Shown here one piece after another: positions 34,734 through 43,278 of a stretch of 46,305 bases of DNA. The notes under the pieces are model-generated. The model was not told where the DNA came from. It saw nothing but the letters and a program-made list of their open reading frames with translations, and searched no databases. The first letter of the stretch is position 1; each line of letters opens with the position of its first letter. The DNA comes from Bacteroidales bacterium (lineage in GTDB: Bacteria > Bacteroidota > Bacteroidia > Bacteroidales > PUMT01). Where the stretch lies: positions 1-46,305 of the forward strand of contig SLMM01000154.1 in the NCBI GenBank assembly GCA_007133565.1, in the 5' to 3' direction. A program made the translations under genes and the position numbers.

Positions 34734-34762
34734 TTGATTATGGTGTGGGTGGAATTTATTTG
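34734..34762 (+). promoter_or_regulatory. Possible Bacteroidota-type promoter for hsp20
   Basis: TTG at 34734-34736 and TTTATTTG at 34755-34762 (one mismatch to TAnnTTTG) are separated by 18 bases. The gene starts at 34815. No CIRCE-like inverted repeat is visible in 34580-34814. That stretch holds an imperfect palindrome GCCATAATGGC near 34689-34699 and otherwise nothing recognisable. Confidence 0.45.
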
Positions 34763-34800
34763 AAAATAAACAAAAAAACCGATGTTTAACCAAAAAATAA

Positions 34801-34806
34801 AGGAGG
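34801..34806 (+). promoter_or_regulatory. Strong Shine-Dalgarno sequence that fixes the hsp20 start
   Basis: AGGAGG at 34801-34806 is eight bases before ATG 34815. Such strong sites are uncommon in Bacteroidota genes, and this one supports the internal ATG rather than the upstream one at 34782. Confidence 0.7.
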
Positions 34807-34814
34807 ATCAGGCC

Positions 34815-35249
34815 ATGTTACCAGTATTCAGCAGAAGAGGCTCAATGCCAAGCTTAGTAGATGACTTTTTTGGAAAGGACATGCTTTCGAATTTCTTTGA
34901 TGATTATCAGACAGGGATATGTGTTCCTGCGGTAAACATTATCGAAGGCAAGGATGATTTCAGGATCGAGGTGGCGGCACCGGGTCTTGACAAGAAGGAT
35001 TTCAAGATTGATGTGAAGGACAATGTGTTGTTCATCTCATCTGAGAAGCGCCAGGAAGACGAGCAGAAGGATGAAAAGATAATGAGGCGCGAATTTTCGT
35101 ACAGCTCCTTCAGCCGTTCCTTCAGTCTGCCGAACACGGTTGACACCGACAAGATAAGTGCGGTTCACAAAGACGGCATACTGAACATAACTATTCCCAA
35201 GAAGGAAGAGGCAAAGGAGAAGCCGCCAAGGCAGATCAGTATCTCGTAA
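34815..35249 (+). CDS. Hsp20/alpha-crystallin small heat-shock protein
   Basis: This is an ATP-independent holdase chaperone that binds unfolding proteins in the cytoplasm. The alpha-crystallin domain spans about residues 35-130 of the 144-residue protein. It shows VNIIEGKDDFRIEVAAPGLDKKDFKIDV and ends with the conserved pattern AVHKDGILNITIPKK (A-x-x-x-x-G-x-L). The short N-terminal arm (VFSRRGSMPSLVDDFFG) is typical of Bacteroidota members. The start at 34815 was chosen from the Shine-Dalgarno site; the longer frame begins at 34782. A clear terminator follows. Confidence 0.94.
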   Translation: MLPVFSRRGSMPSLVDDFFGKDMLSNFFDDYQTGICVPAVNIIEGKDDFRIEVAAPGLDKKDFKIDVKDNVLFISSEKRQEDEQKDEKIMRREFSYSSFSRSFSLPNTVDTDKISAVHKDGILNITIPKKEEAKEKPPRQISIS

Positions 35250-35270
35250 ATGAGTTGGGTTGAGTGGTAA

Positions 35271-35301
35271 AAAACCGGGCAAAGTCTTGCCCGGTTTTTT
35301 T
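35271..35301. terminator. Bidirectional Rho-independent terminator between hsp20 and rfaE1
   Basis: A stem AACCGGGCAA / TTGCCCGGTT with the four-base loop AGTC (35283-35286) is flanked by an A-run on the left and a T-run on the right. It therefore works for both convergent genes: hsp20 on the plus strand and rfaE1 on the minus strand. Confidence 0.92.
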
Positions 35302-35334
35302 ATGGAGTGCCGTGGATGGCAGACAGCACCGCCG

Positions 35335-36366
35335 TCACTCTCCGTGGCAGTCACCATTGAATGACCGGCTGCCGGTAAAAAGCGCAATTGTTTCTTCAAA
35401 CAGCTGGTTCTTGTTTACAGGCGCCACCCCGACCTTTCCGCAAACCTGTCCGCCTGCAAGGTTCGCGACCATGGCCATGTGATGCGGGCCGCATCCCGCG
35501 GCGAGGCAAGCGGTTGCAACGGCTATCACGGTGTCGCCTGCTCCCGAGACGTCGGCAACGTGGCGCACTTCGGTGGGGACAAGTGTTCCCTTTTCATCGT
35601 GCCTCAGGTAAATACCCTTTTCCGAAAGTGTCACAAGGAGATACCTGATGCGGCTGCCTTCCTGCAATTTGCGGGCAACAAATTCAATACTTTCAAGGTC
35701 GGTTCTGTCGATGTCAATCCGCAGTCCCTCCGAGAGTTCTTTAAGGTTGGGTGTGAAGAGGTCCAGGTTTTTGTAGTGGCTGAAGTTTCTTTTTTTCGGG
35801 TCTGCTGCCACCGGTATGGCTTTTTCACCGGCCATCCCTGTTACCTCGTTAATAATTGAAGGGGTGATGACCCCCTTGTCGTAGTCTTCGAATATTATGG
35901 CATCGATCTTTTCTGAAAGGATTCTGACGCGTATCATCTCCAGAAGTTTTCTTTCAGTGCTTTTGCCAATTTTTTCAGACAACTCCTCATCGACCCTGAG
36001 AAGTTGCTGGTTGCTGCTTATAATACGGGTTTTCACAGTTGTTTTCCTTTGTACATCGGGTAGTATGCCAGAGGTATCCAGTCCGTTTGTGTCCATAAGC
36101 TGGAGGAAAAGCTCATTTTCAGCATCATTGCCTGTAACCGAAAAGAGCAACGGGTTGGCCCCCAGGGCCTGAACGTTGAGGGCTACATTGGCGGCGCCGC
36201 CCGGACGGTTTTCTCTTTCTGCAACCGATACTATGGGTATGGGTGCTTCGGGCGATATCCTTTCTACTCTTCCCCACATGTAGGAATCGAGCATTACATC
36301 TCCTATTATCAGAATATTCATGCCGTCAAAGCGGTTGAATATCTGTTTTACCTCTCTGCTGTTCAC
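35335..36366 (-). CDS. rfaE1: D-glycero-beta-D-manno-heptose-7-phosphate kinase (RfaE1/HldE N-terminal type)
   Basis: This PfkB-family sugar kinase phosphorylates heptose 7-phosphate at C1 in ADP-heptose synthesis. The 343-residue protein shows ILIIGDVMLDSYMWGRVERISPEAP and RPGGAANVALNV for substrate binding. The PfkB signature with the catalytic Asp is DVSGAGDTVIAVA (near 275). The first segment is diagnostic of RfaE1 rather than ribokinase. The adenylyltransferase half is the separate gene at 1133-1657, so the HldE functions are split here. The protein ends beside the bidirectional terminator. Confidence 0.94.
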   Translation of the reverse strand: MNSREVKQIFNRFDGMNILIIGDVMLDSYMWGRVERISPEAPIPIVSVAERENRPGGAANVALNVQALGANPLLFSVTGNDAENELFLQLMDTNGLDTSGILPDVQRKTTVKTRIISSNQQLLRVDEELSEKIGKSTERKLLEMIRVRILSEKIDAIIFEDYDKGVITPSIINEVTGMAGEKAIPVAADPKKRNFSHYKNLDLFTPNLKELSEGLRIDIDRTDLESIEFVARKLQEGSRIRYLLVTLSEKGIYLRHDEKGTLVPTEVRHVADVSGAGDTVIAVATACLAAGCGPHHMAMVANLAGGQVCGKVGVAPVNKNQLFEETIALFTGSRSFNGDCHGE

Positions 36367-36477
36367 TAAACCGTACTTTTATTACAGATTATAAACCATG
36401 TTTAAATCACATTCTGACCCCATCAGCCTGTTGCATAAAAGATTAACGGCCCTATGCCTGGCAATGACAGGTATCGC

Positions 36478-37779
36478 TTAATCGTCGGCAGCCTGAATTG
36501 CTAAAATCCGGAACTGCCAGGCGGTATTGTCGGATACCTGCCTTCTTGTCTGCTTCATCAAAACACCGATGATCTGTTCCCGGGGATCGGCAAAGAACTG
36601 GGTGTTGAAGTAACCTCCCCAGTTGAAGGTGCCCTTACTGCCCTGGCCACCGCGGTCCTGCCCTTTACTTGTCAACACCCCGAAAGCCAGTCCCAGGTGA
36701 CTGTCCGGTTCATCTCCCCAAAGGTCACCAATATGGTTGGCCATCATAAAATTGATCGTGGTACGGCTAAGGAACCTTATACCGTTGAGCTCGCCGTGGT
36801 TAAGGTACATCTGCAGGAATGTGGCGTAGTCCTTTGCAGTACTGCTGAGTCCGGCGCCACCCGAGAAGAATCTGCGTGCACCGGTGACAGGGTAACCGGG
36901 ATCATAGTAGGCTGATTCATAGGGAACCCATTCTCCCAATTCCGTTCTTGCCTGCACCGGGACAAGACGCCCGGCTTTTTCTGGTGGAAGGTAGAACCAG
37001 GTGTCATCCATGCCGAGAGGATCAAAAAGCCTCTCCCTGAGAAACCTGTCAAACGGCATTCCCGATATCACTTCAATAAGATAGCCAAGGACATCAATGC
37101 CTTCACCATAAGTGTACTTTTCGCCGGGATGATGATGCAGGGGAAGTACTGCAAGCCTCCGCACGTTTTCTTCAATACTTATATCTTCGGTGGTAAACAG
37201 GTCAATTATTCCTGCCTTCCGGTATATCATCCTGAAGCGCTCGTCGGCGTCTATTATTCCATAACCTATTCCCGAAGTGTGGGTCAGCAGGTGCCTGATT
37301 GTTATCTCTCCCTTTGCCTCAACGGTTGTATAGGTTGTGTCGGCGGGGTTGAATGTTTCCAGCACCACAGGGTTGGCAAATTCGGGGATAAACCTCGAAA
37401 CAGGATCGTCCAGCCTGAACCTGCCCTCCTCCCAGAGCATCATTACGGCGGTTGACGTGATGGCCTTTGTCTGGCTGGCGATGCGGAAGATATCATCTGT
37501 GCGAAGTTCGCGGCCGCTCCGGATATCTGCCATTCCAAAGGCTTTGTGGTAGATGATCTCCCCATCGCGGGCAACCAGGGCGACGGCCCCGGGAATGTCT
37601 GCGTTAGCAATGGTGTTCTCCAGAAGGTGATCAATTCTCTCAAGGCGCTCAGATGACATGCCGACATTTTCGGCCAGTCCTTCTGACAGCGGGGGTGACA
37701 TTTGCACTGACACTGTCTGTGCCCGGGCTGCCAGGAAAGGTGTCAGCAGCAGCAGGGCCAGGTAAAGCAGTTTTCTCAT
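36478..37779 (-). CDS. Exported serine hydrolase of the beta-lactamase / esterase family
   Basis: The 433-residue protein belongs to PF00144 (class C beta-lactamase fold). A signal peptide (MRKLLYLALLLLTPFLAARAQ) precedes the mature part. The nucleophile Ser and Lys are in IASQTKAIT (SxxK, near 100-103), and a YGEG segment stands in the place of YxN. KGTFNWGG replaces the KTG triad, as in esterase-like members. True beta-lactamase activity is not implied. The longer frame to 37818 adds a poor leader, so 37779 was chosen. No type IX sorting domain is seen at the C-terminus. The substrate is unknown. Confidence 0.9.
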   Translation of the reverse strand: MRKLLYLALLLLTPFLAARAQTVSVQMSPPLSEGLAENVGMSSERLERIDHLLENTIANADIPGAVALVARDGEIIYHKAFGMADIRSGRELRTDDIFRIASQTKAITSTAVMMLWEEGRFRLDDPVSRFIPEFANPVVLETFNPADTTYTTVEAKGEITIRHLLTHTSGIGYGIIDADERFRMIYRKAGIIDLFTTEDISIEENVRRLAVLPLHHHPGEKYTYGEGIDVLGYLIEVISGMPFDRFLRERLFDPLGMDDTWFYLPPEKAGRLVPVQARTELGEWVPYESAYYDPGYPVTGARRFFSGGAGLSSTAKDYATFLQMYLNHGELNGIRFLSRTTINFMMANHIGDLWGDEPDSHLGLAFGVLTSKGQDRGGQGSKGTFNWGGYFNTQFFADPREQIIGVLMKQTRRQVSDNTAWQFRILAIQAADD

Positions 37780-37859
37780 GACGGTCACATTTAGGTAAAA
37801 AGAATAAAGATAATACATGTATTTAAGAAATTGTTATTTTTCCTTTTTGCCCGGCTGTT

Positions 37860-40178
37860 TTAAACCGGATCGACATCGGGCAGGACCTGGCAGCTCCTGA
37901 AGCCTGGCCGGGACTTCACCTCTGCTATTGCGGCAGAGATCAGTGAGCGGGCTTTAGGGAGGTTGGCCCCCTTCTCGATCTTAATCAATATATCCATCAC
38001 ATAGCGGTTTTGCACCCTCCCTACAGGCGGGTATTCTGGGCCCAGCACCCTGTTTCCGAAGCCAGACCTTAGCCTGCCGGCCAGTAGGGCGGCAGCCTTT
38101 TCGACGGTGAGGCGGTTCTTGTCCTTTACTATTATTTTGATCAGGCGCACAAAAGGGGGGTATTTGAACTGTCTGCGTTCGGCAAGCTGCTCATTGAAAT
38201 GCCTTTCAAGGTTGTTTTCAGTTATGTTCTTTATAACGGGATGGCCGGGGTACCCTGTCTGGATGACCACCTTCCCCCTTTTTACTTTTCTCCCGGCCCT
38301 TCCTGCCACCTGTGACATCAGCTGGAAGCTTCTTTCGTGGGCTCTGAAGTCGGGAAAGAGCAGCATATTGTCGGCATTCAGTATGCCCACCAGCGAAACC
38401 CTCCCGAAGTCCAGTCCCTTTGCCACCATCTGCGTGCCTGCCAGAATGTCTGTTTTACCCTCTTCAAAGTCGCCTATTATCTTTTCATGAGCTCTCCTTC
38501 CCCTTGCAGAATCAAGGTCAAGCCTGCCGACCCTGGCGCCGGGGAAGAAGAGGGGTATCTCGTCTTCTATCTTCTGGGTGCCGAAACCGCGGGTTTTAAC
38601 TGATGAGCCCCCGCAATCCGGGCAGCCGGTGGGCGGCTTCTGTGATGATCCGCAATAGTGGCAGACCAGTCCCCTTCCCGCCTTATGGTAGGTCATGCTT
38701 ACGTCGCAGTGCCGGCACAGGGCTACCCATCCGCAGTCGGCGCATTCGATATACGGGGCATAACCCCGCCGGTTCTGGAAAAGAATTACCTGTCCGCCCT
38801 GTCCAAGAGCCTCTTCTACCTCCTCAATGAGCCGGGGGGTGAAAAGTGATTTCATCTGCCTCTTTTTCCTTGCCATCCGGGTATCGGCTATGATGATCTC
38901 AGGCAGCTCCATATCGCTGTACCTTTTGGTGAGGCCAGCAAGCCCGTACTTCCCCGAAAGGGTATTGTACCAGGATTCTACCGATGGGGTGGCGGTGCCC
39001 AGCAGCGTCTTTGCACCGTGCATGGAGGCAAGCATTACTGCGGCATCGCGGGCATGGTAGCGGGGGGCAGGATCGAACTGTTTGAAGGTGTTCTCGTGCT
39101 CCTCATCAACTATAACAAGTCCGAGTTCACTGAAAGGCAGGAAAAGTGACGACCTGACACCCAGGATCAGCCTGTAGCTGTCGTCGCCGCCATGGAGGAC
39201 CCTGTTCCATATTTCCACCCTCTCGGACTCGGAGAATTTGGAGTGGTAGACACCTGCCAGGCCTCCGAAAACGCTCTTCAGCCGGGTGATGATCTGTGCC
39301 GTGAGGGCAATCTCCGGCAGGAGGTAGAGAACCTGTTTCCCTTTTTCGAGCTGCTCCTTTATAAGGTGGATATATATCTCTGTTTTGCCGCCCGAGGTAA
39401 TGCCGTTGAGCAACACCACCTCCCTGTTTTGAAACTGCTCTTTTATTGTCTGCAGCGCCTCCTCCTGGTGGCGGTTTAGCATGCTCATCTCTTTCTGTGT
39501 AGCAGCCTGGTTTTCAAGTCTCGAAACGGCCTTTTCGGAACGGACCAGGATATTTTTGTCATAAAGGGCCCGAAGCGCCGGGTCAGGGTTCTTTATGCCC
39601 GGGGTAAGGCTGCTCTTCGGGATAGCGGGAGGGGCGCCCACACCGTTGTAGCCTGTGATGTTGAGGTACTCAAGCAAAACTTCGAGTTGCCGGGGTGCAC
39701 GCTTCAGCTTTTCCGGCAACAGGCCGGGCCCGACTGAACCGGCCAGTTCAGGATGGAGGCTCACGAAAATTTCAGTTTTCGGCTTAATTTCAGCAGCCTG
39801 ACCGGTCCGGGGCCTGAACCCCCCGGGCAGGGCAGCCTTAAGCACCTCGCCGGTGGTGCACATGTAGTAATCTGCCAGCCACTCCCAGAACCTGACCTGG
39901 ACCGGAAGTGCAAGGGGACTGCTGTCTGGTGCAGAAAGGATGTCTTTTGTCTCATACCCTTCGGGAGTCCTGTTGTGCACCTCTTTGACAATGGCAGTCA
40001 GGACCCTTCTCCTGCCGAAGGGTACGGTCACCCGTTTGCCGGGCTCAACCTCATTGCGGAGGCTGGCAGGAACAGAGTAGGTGAAGGTGCCGGGCAGGGG
40101 AAGCGGCAGCAACAGGTCGGCGTAAAGCCGGCTGCCGGCGTTTCCTGTTTCATGTTCATTATACGATGAGTTCTGCAT
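37860..40178 (-). CDS. priA: Primosomal protein N' (replication restart helicase PriA)
   Basis: PriA reloads the replisome at stalled forks. The N-terminal DNA-binding part begins LYADLLLPLPLPGTFTYSVP. The helicase core shows LLNGITSGGKTEIYIH (Walker A, near 260) and VIVDEEHENTFKQFD (DEEH box). The zinc-binding cysteines are CADCGWVALCRHCD and CHYCGSSQKPPTGCPDCGG, and GTQMVAKGLDF belongs to motif V. The frame opens at 40319 inside ispH. I place the start at MQNSSYNEHET (40178), after the ispH stop at 40241; 40196 is an alternative. ispH and priA are on the same strand and probably co-transcribed. Confidence 0.93.
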   Translation of the reverse strand: MQNSSYNEHETGNAGSRLYADLLLPLPLPGTFTYSVPASLRNEVEPGKRVTVPFGRRRVLTAIVKEVHNRTPEGYETKDILSAPDSSPLALPVQVRFWEWLADYYMCTTGEVLKAALPGGFRPRTGQAAEIKPKTEIFVSLHPELAGSVGPGLLPEKLKRAPRQLEVLLEYLNITGYNGVGAPPAIPKSSLTPGIKNPDPALRALYDKNILVRSEKAVSRLENQAATQKEMSMLNRHQEEALQTIKEQFQNREVVLLNGITSGGKTEIYIHLIKEQLEKGKQVLYLLPEIALTAQIITRLKSVFGGLAGVYHSKFSESERVEIWNRVLHGGDDSYRLILGVRSSLFLPFSELGLVIVDEEHENTFKQFDPAPRYHARDAAVMLASMHGAKTLLGTATPSVESWYNTLSGKYGLAGLTKRYSDMELPEIIIADTRMARKKRQMKSLFTPRLIEEVEEALGQGGQVILFQNRRGYAPYIECADCGWVALCRHCDVSMTYHKAGRGLVCHYCGSSQKPPTGCPDCGGSSVKTRGFGTQKIEDEIPLFFPGARVGRLDLDSARGRRAHEKIIGDFEEGKTDILAGTQMVAKGLDFGRVSLVGILNADNMLLFPDFRAHERSFQLMSQVAGRAGRKVKRGKVVIQTGYPGHPVIKNITENNLERHFNEQLAERRQFKYPPFVRLIKIIVKDKNRLTVEKAAALLAGRLRSGFGNRVLGPEYPPVGRVQNRYVMDILIKIEKGANLPKARSLISAAIAEVKSRPGFRSCQVLPDVDPV

Positions 40179-40240
40179 ATCAGGGTCGGGCCGCATTGGG
40201 TTGGTTTCGGTTACGGTTATCTGACCGGGCGCATGCCGGT

Positions 40241-41125
40241 TTATTTCTTTGCGGTCAGTTCCCTGATCCTTTCTGCCACTTTCTCCATCAGCCATCGGGG
40301 AGTTGATGTGGCACCGCATACACCGGCCGATATGGCTCCTTCAAACCATTCGCCTGCCACCTCCCCGGCCCCGGTCACAAACCAGCTCCTGGGGTTAGCC
40401 TCACTGCAGTGGCCGAAAAGCACCCTGGCATTGGAGCTCCGGCTGCCGCCCACGAACACAATCACGTCGTGCGAGGAGGCGAACTTCCTGATGCCGGGCG
40501 TACGTCCCGCGATCTGTCCGCAAATCGTATTATATACCTTCAGCGGCACCCCGCCGCCGGTGAAATGGTTCTCCATCCTTTTCTTCAACTCGCCGGCTAT
40601 CTGCTTATATTCGCCGGGGTTTTTGGTAGTTTGCGAAAACAGCGCCACCGGTGCCGAGGGGTCAACAGCGTCGAGCTCGTCCACAGCACTTACCACTATG
40701 GCCTCTCCGTCGGTTTGCCCCCGCAAACCTATAGTCTCGGGATGGCCGGGATTGCCGAATATCACCACCTGTCCCCCACCCGGCCTTATCTCCTGCCATA
40801 CTTTTCTGATCCTCTCCTGAAGCTTCCTGACTATGGGACATGTGGCGTCGGTAAGCGACAGCCTGTTGGAATGAGCCGTATCATAGCTGGAAGGAGGCTC
40901 TCCGTGCGCCCTGAAAAGAAGGGGCACATCACTGAGCTCCATCATCTCCCTGTGGCCGACACTCTTCAACCCCCTGCCCTCCAGCCTCTCCATCTCAGCC
41001 CTGTTGTGAACTATATCGCCCAGACAGTATAGCTTCCCCTCCTTATCAAGGAGCTCCTCGGCCTGTTCAATGGCACGCTTGACTCCGAAGCAAAAACCCG
41101 ATGAGGGATCTATTGTCACATCCAT
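40241..41125 (-). CDS. ispH: 4-hydroxy-3-methylbut-2-enyl diphosphate reductase
   Basis: IspH (LytB) is the last enzyme of the MEP isoprenoid pathway and makes IPP and DMAPP using a [4Fe-4S] cluster. Cluster cysteines are visible in SGFCFGVKRA (Cys12), DATCPIVRK (near 95) and NTICGQ (near 200). RAHGEPPS and NPGHPETIGLRGQ carry conserved His residues, and GGSRSSNA binds the diphosphate. The 294-residue length fits. It lies 69 bases after cmk on the same strand. Confidence 0.97.
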   Translation of the reverse strand: MDVTIDPSSGFCFGVKRAIEQAEELLDKEGKLYCLGDIVHNRAEMERLEGRGLKSVGHREMMELSDVPLLFRAHGEPPSSYDTAHSNRLSLTDATCPIVRKLQERIRKVWQEIRPGGGQVVIFGNPGHPETIGLRGQTDGEAIVVSAVDELDAVDPSAPVALFSQTTKNPGEYKQIAGELKKRMENHFTGGGVPLKVYNTICGQIAGRTPGIRKFASSHDVIVFVGGSRSSNARVLFGHCSEANPRSWFVTGAGEVAGEWFEGAISAGVCGATSTPRWLMEKVAERIRELTAKK

Positions 41126-41194
41126 GATAATAAACTGTTACAGACCTGATTTACCTTATCCTGTTACTTTGCGGCTTCTGGTACTTAACCCGCC

Positions 41195-41881
41195 TTAAAT
41201 CTTCTTCAGCAACTCCTCAAACCACACCATCTGTTCCTCTGGTGTCATATGGGAGTTGTCAAGCACTATGGCGTCGGGAGCCTTCCTCAGCGGGCTCTCC
41301 CTGCGTGTTGTGTCTATTTTGTCGCGGTCGAGTATATTTTTTTTTACCTGGTCAAAGTCCACATCCTCACCTTTCTCCTTCAGCTCCCTGTACCTCCTTT
41401 CTGCTCTTATACCGGCCGATGCCGTGAGGAAGATCTTGATGTCGGCATCGGGGAACACCACCGTGCCGATATCTCGCCCGTCCATCACAATACCTTTGTC
41501 CTTTCCCATCTCCTGCTGCAGGGCCACCATTTTCCGCCTTACCATGGCCGAGGTGCTGACCAGGCTTACACTGGAGGCCACCTCCAGTTGTCTTATCCGC
41601 TTTTCGACATTGACGCCGTTGAGGTATGTTTCAGACACCGGACCGCCTTCGGAAGGCCTGAAGGTGATGCTTATATTTTCCAGGAGCCCGGGGAGTGCCT
41701 CCTCGTCCAGGGTTTGTCCGCAAACCACCCCCTTTTCAATGCAGGCCAGCGTGACGGCCCTGTACATGGCCCCGCTGTCTATATAGGTATACCCCATCCT
41801 TGCCGCAATGGCTTTGGCGAAGGTGCTTTTGCCGCATGAGGAGTGCCCGTCGACGGCAATTATGAGCTTCTTTTTTTCCAT
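41195..41881 (-). CDS. cmk: Cytidylate kinase
   Basis: Cmk phosphorylates CMP and dCMP. The 228-residue protein starts MEKKKLIIAVDGHSSCGKST, with the P-loop at about 11-20. GYTYIDSGAMYRAVTL, the CMP-binding DGRDIGTVVFPDA, and the lid region RRYRELKEKGEDVDFDQV follow. The ATG at 41881 matches the family; the frame extends to 41902 without support. The order porQ, cmk, ispH is, from memory, also seen in Porphyromonas. Confidence 0.96.
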   Translation of the reverse strand: MEKKKLIIAVDGHSSCGKSTFAKAIAARMGYTYIDSGAMYRAVTLACIEKGVVCGQTLDEEALPGLLENISITFRPSEGGPVSETYLNGVNVEKRIRQLEVASSVSLVSTSAMVRRKMVALQQEMGKDKGIVMDGRDIGTVVFPDADIKIFLTASAGIRAERRYRELKEKGEDVDFDQVKKNILDRDKIDTTRRESPLRKAPDAIVLDNSHMTPEEQMVWFEELLKKI

Positions 41882-41924
41882 AACAGTTGTAAAAGTAAAC
41901 AATTTTGAGCAATGGATCGCGGGG

Positions 41925-41967
41925 CCCGGGTAAACGTGGGAGGGCGCACGGGGTGCCTTTACCGGGG
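41925..41967. other. GC-rich inverted repeat between porQ and cmk
   Basis: CCCGGGTAAA at 41925-41934 pairs with TTTACCGGGG at 41958-41967, with one internal mismatch. The loop is G-rich (GTGGGAGGGCGCACGGGG). The local base content is much richer in G and C than the flanks. It could be a leaky terminator or an mRNA structure between porQ and cmk. Confidence 0.5.
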
Positions 41968-42021
41968 GCAGGGGCCAGCTGTATGTCTGGCGACAGCATA
42001 GAAGGGGAGATTATTTAAAGT

Positions 42022-43089
42022 TCACGGCCGGCTGTAAAAGGAGGAAAGGTTCGCGGTTACCGAAAAGTGGTTTGATGAGCCCGCCAGGTGGTAGCGGGCC
42101 TGGCCGAAATCAATCCTGAACCGGCTGAGATTTACCCCGAATCCCCAGGAGAAGCCCACAGTCGATGCTCTTTCGTCAATTTTCAGCTCATGCCTGCGCA
42201 GGTTATTGTAACCGGCGCGTATTGTGAGGCTGTGGACCGGCATGAATTCGACCCCGATAATCAGGTGCCTCAGCAGTTCATTTCCTGTCTGCCGAACTTT
42301 TGCCGAAAAGGAGGTTTCTGAAGGCTCGCTGCTGCCGGCCTCTTTTTTGGGTGTGTCCAGATTGAAATCCTGCAGGTGCTGGTAAAGAAGGGAGAGCCTG
42401 AAAGGTGCATGGGCAAGCTGCTTTGACATGCCAAGCTGGATCTCAAAGGGGAGGGGCTCCCTTTCTCCGCCGGGGTACCAGGTGCTGAGCTGCGTGCCCA
42501 GGTTTTTCACCAAGAGCGATACAGACAGAAGATGCGCGGGGTTGAAATAGTTGATGCCGGCATCAAGTGCCATACCGAATGAACTGTATTGTTCGAAGGA
42601 GGAGTTTATTGCCTTTACGGTTGCTCCGGCAGTTAACAGGCTGTCAAGTGCAATTGACCAGTAGAGGTTGACAGAGTTCTCTGATGCGGTAAAGCTGCCT
42701 GTAACCACCCCTGTCTCGTCAGCAGCCGTAAAGCTGCCGTAGTTGATATAATGGATGCCGCCTGCAAAGCTTCCCCACCTGCCTGTGTGGAGCGAATATG
42801 AGGCGTAGCCGAAATGAATGTCGTCAAAGTAATTGACATAGTTCAGCAGAAGGTGGTTGTGCATGTTGCTGTCAAGAAGCGCCGGGTTGTGGAACACCAG
42901 GTTCAGGTCGCCGTCACGCAGGGAGATGTTCTTTCCGCCAAGCGAAGCCACGCGTGCGGAATTGGTAAGGTTGAGAAACTCCCAGGTTGCCGTGCCGCCA
43001 GCCTGTGCAGCAGTTTCGGGCGACAGTGAAAGCAGGCAGACGGCCAAAGCCAGGAGCCTGCCGGCGAAGATCGCGTCTTTTTTCCTCAT
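42022..43089 (-). CDS. porQ: Type IX secretion system protein PorQ
   Basis: PorQ is an outer-membrane protein of the type IX secretion system; with PorU, PorV and PorZ it belongs to the attachment complex in the group. The 355-residue protein has a signal peptide (RLLALAVCLLSLSPETAAQ). A FadL/PorV-like barrel follows, opening with WEFLNLTNSARVASLGGKNISLRDGDLNLVFHNPALLD. The ending, HFSVTANLSSFYSRP, is barrel-like. The longer frame starts with TTG at 43101, so ATG 43089 was taken. It is divergent from the GH26 gene and upstream of cmk and ispH. Other T9SS components are not in the window. Confidence 0.92.
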   Translation of the reverse strand: MRKKDAIFAGRLLALAVCLLSLSPETAAQAGGTATWEFLNLTNSARVASLGGKNISLRDGDLNLVFHNPALLDSNMHNHLLLNYVNYFDDIHFGYASYSLHTGRWGSFAGGIHYINYGSFTAADETGVVTGSFTASENSVNLYWSIALDSLLTAGATVKAINSSFEQYSSFGMALDAGINYFNPAHLLSVSLLVKNLGTQLSTWYPGGEREPLPFEIQLGMSKQLAHAPFRLSLLYQHLQDFNLDTPKKEAGSSEPSETSFSAKVRQTGNELLRHLIIGVEFMPVHSLTIRAGYNNLRRHELKIDERASTVGFSWGFGVNLSRFRIDFGQARYHLAGSSNHFSVTANLSSFYSRP

Positions 43090-43205
43090 CCTTAAAACCA
43101 ATTGCGGATATGCTGTAAAGATAGCAAAACAATGCTTTTTACTGTCATCATAATGCGGTACCAGGCAGGTGAATTGATAGTGCGCAAATTAAGGGGTCAG
43201 GGTAA

Positions 43206-43234
43206 TTGCCCTTACAGTTATTTTTTATAATTTG
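43206..43234 (+). promoter_or_regulatory. Possible promoter for the mannan-use operon
   Basis: TTG at 43206-43208 and a TATAATTTG string at 43226-43234 give a slightly off-consensus Bacteroidota promoter (spacing about 17). It favours the GH26 start at 43279, since a start at 43249 would leave almost no leader. Confidence 0.4.
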
Positions 43235-43278
43235 CTGCCTGAAACTGTATGCCTGTTTTAACCCTAAACCTTGAAAAG

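Noticed and set aside
34580-34814. CIRCE or other heat-shock operator before hsp20
   Set aside because: No TTAGCACTC/GAGTGCTAA pair is present; only an imperfect short palindrome was seen.
36478-37779. Antibiotic-resistance beta-lactamase
   Set aside because: The SxxK motif is present but the YxN and KTG positions differ, as in general esterase or peptidase-like members, so resistance should not be inferred.
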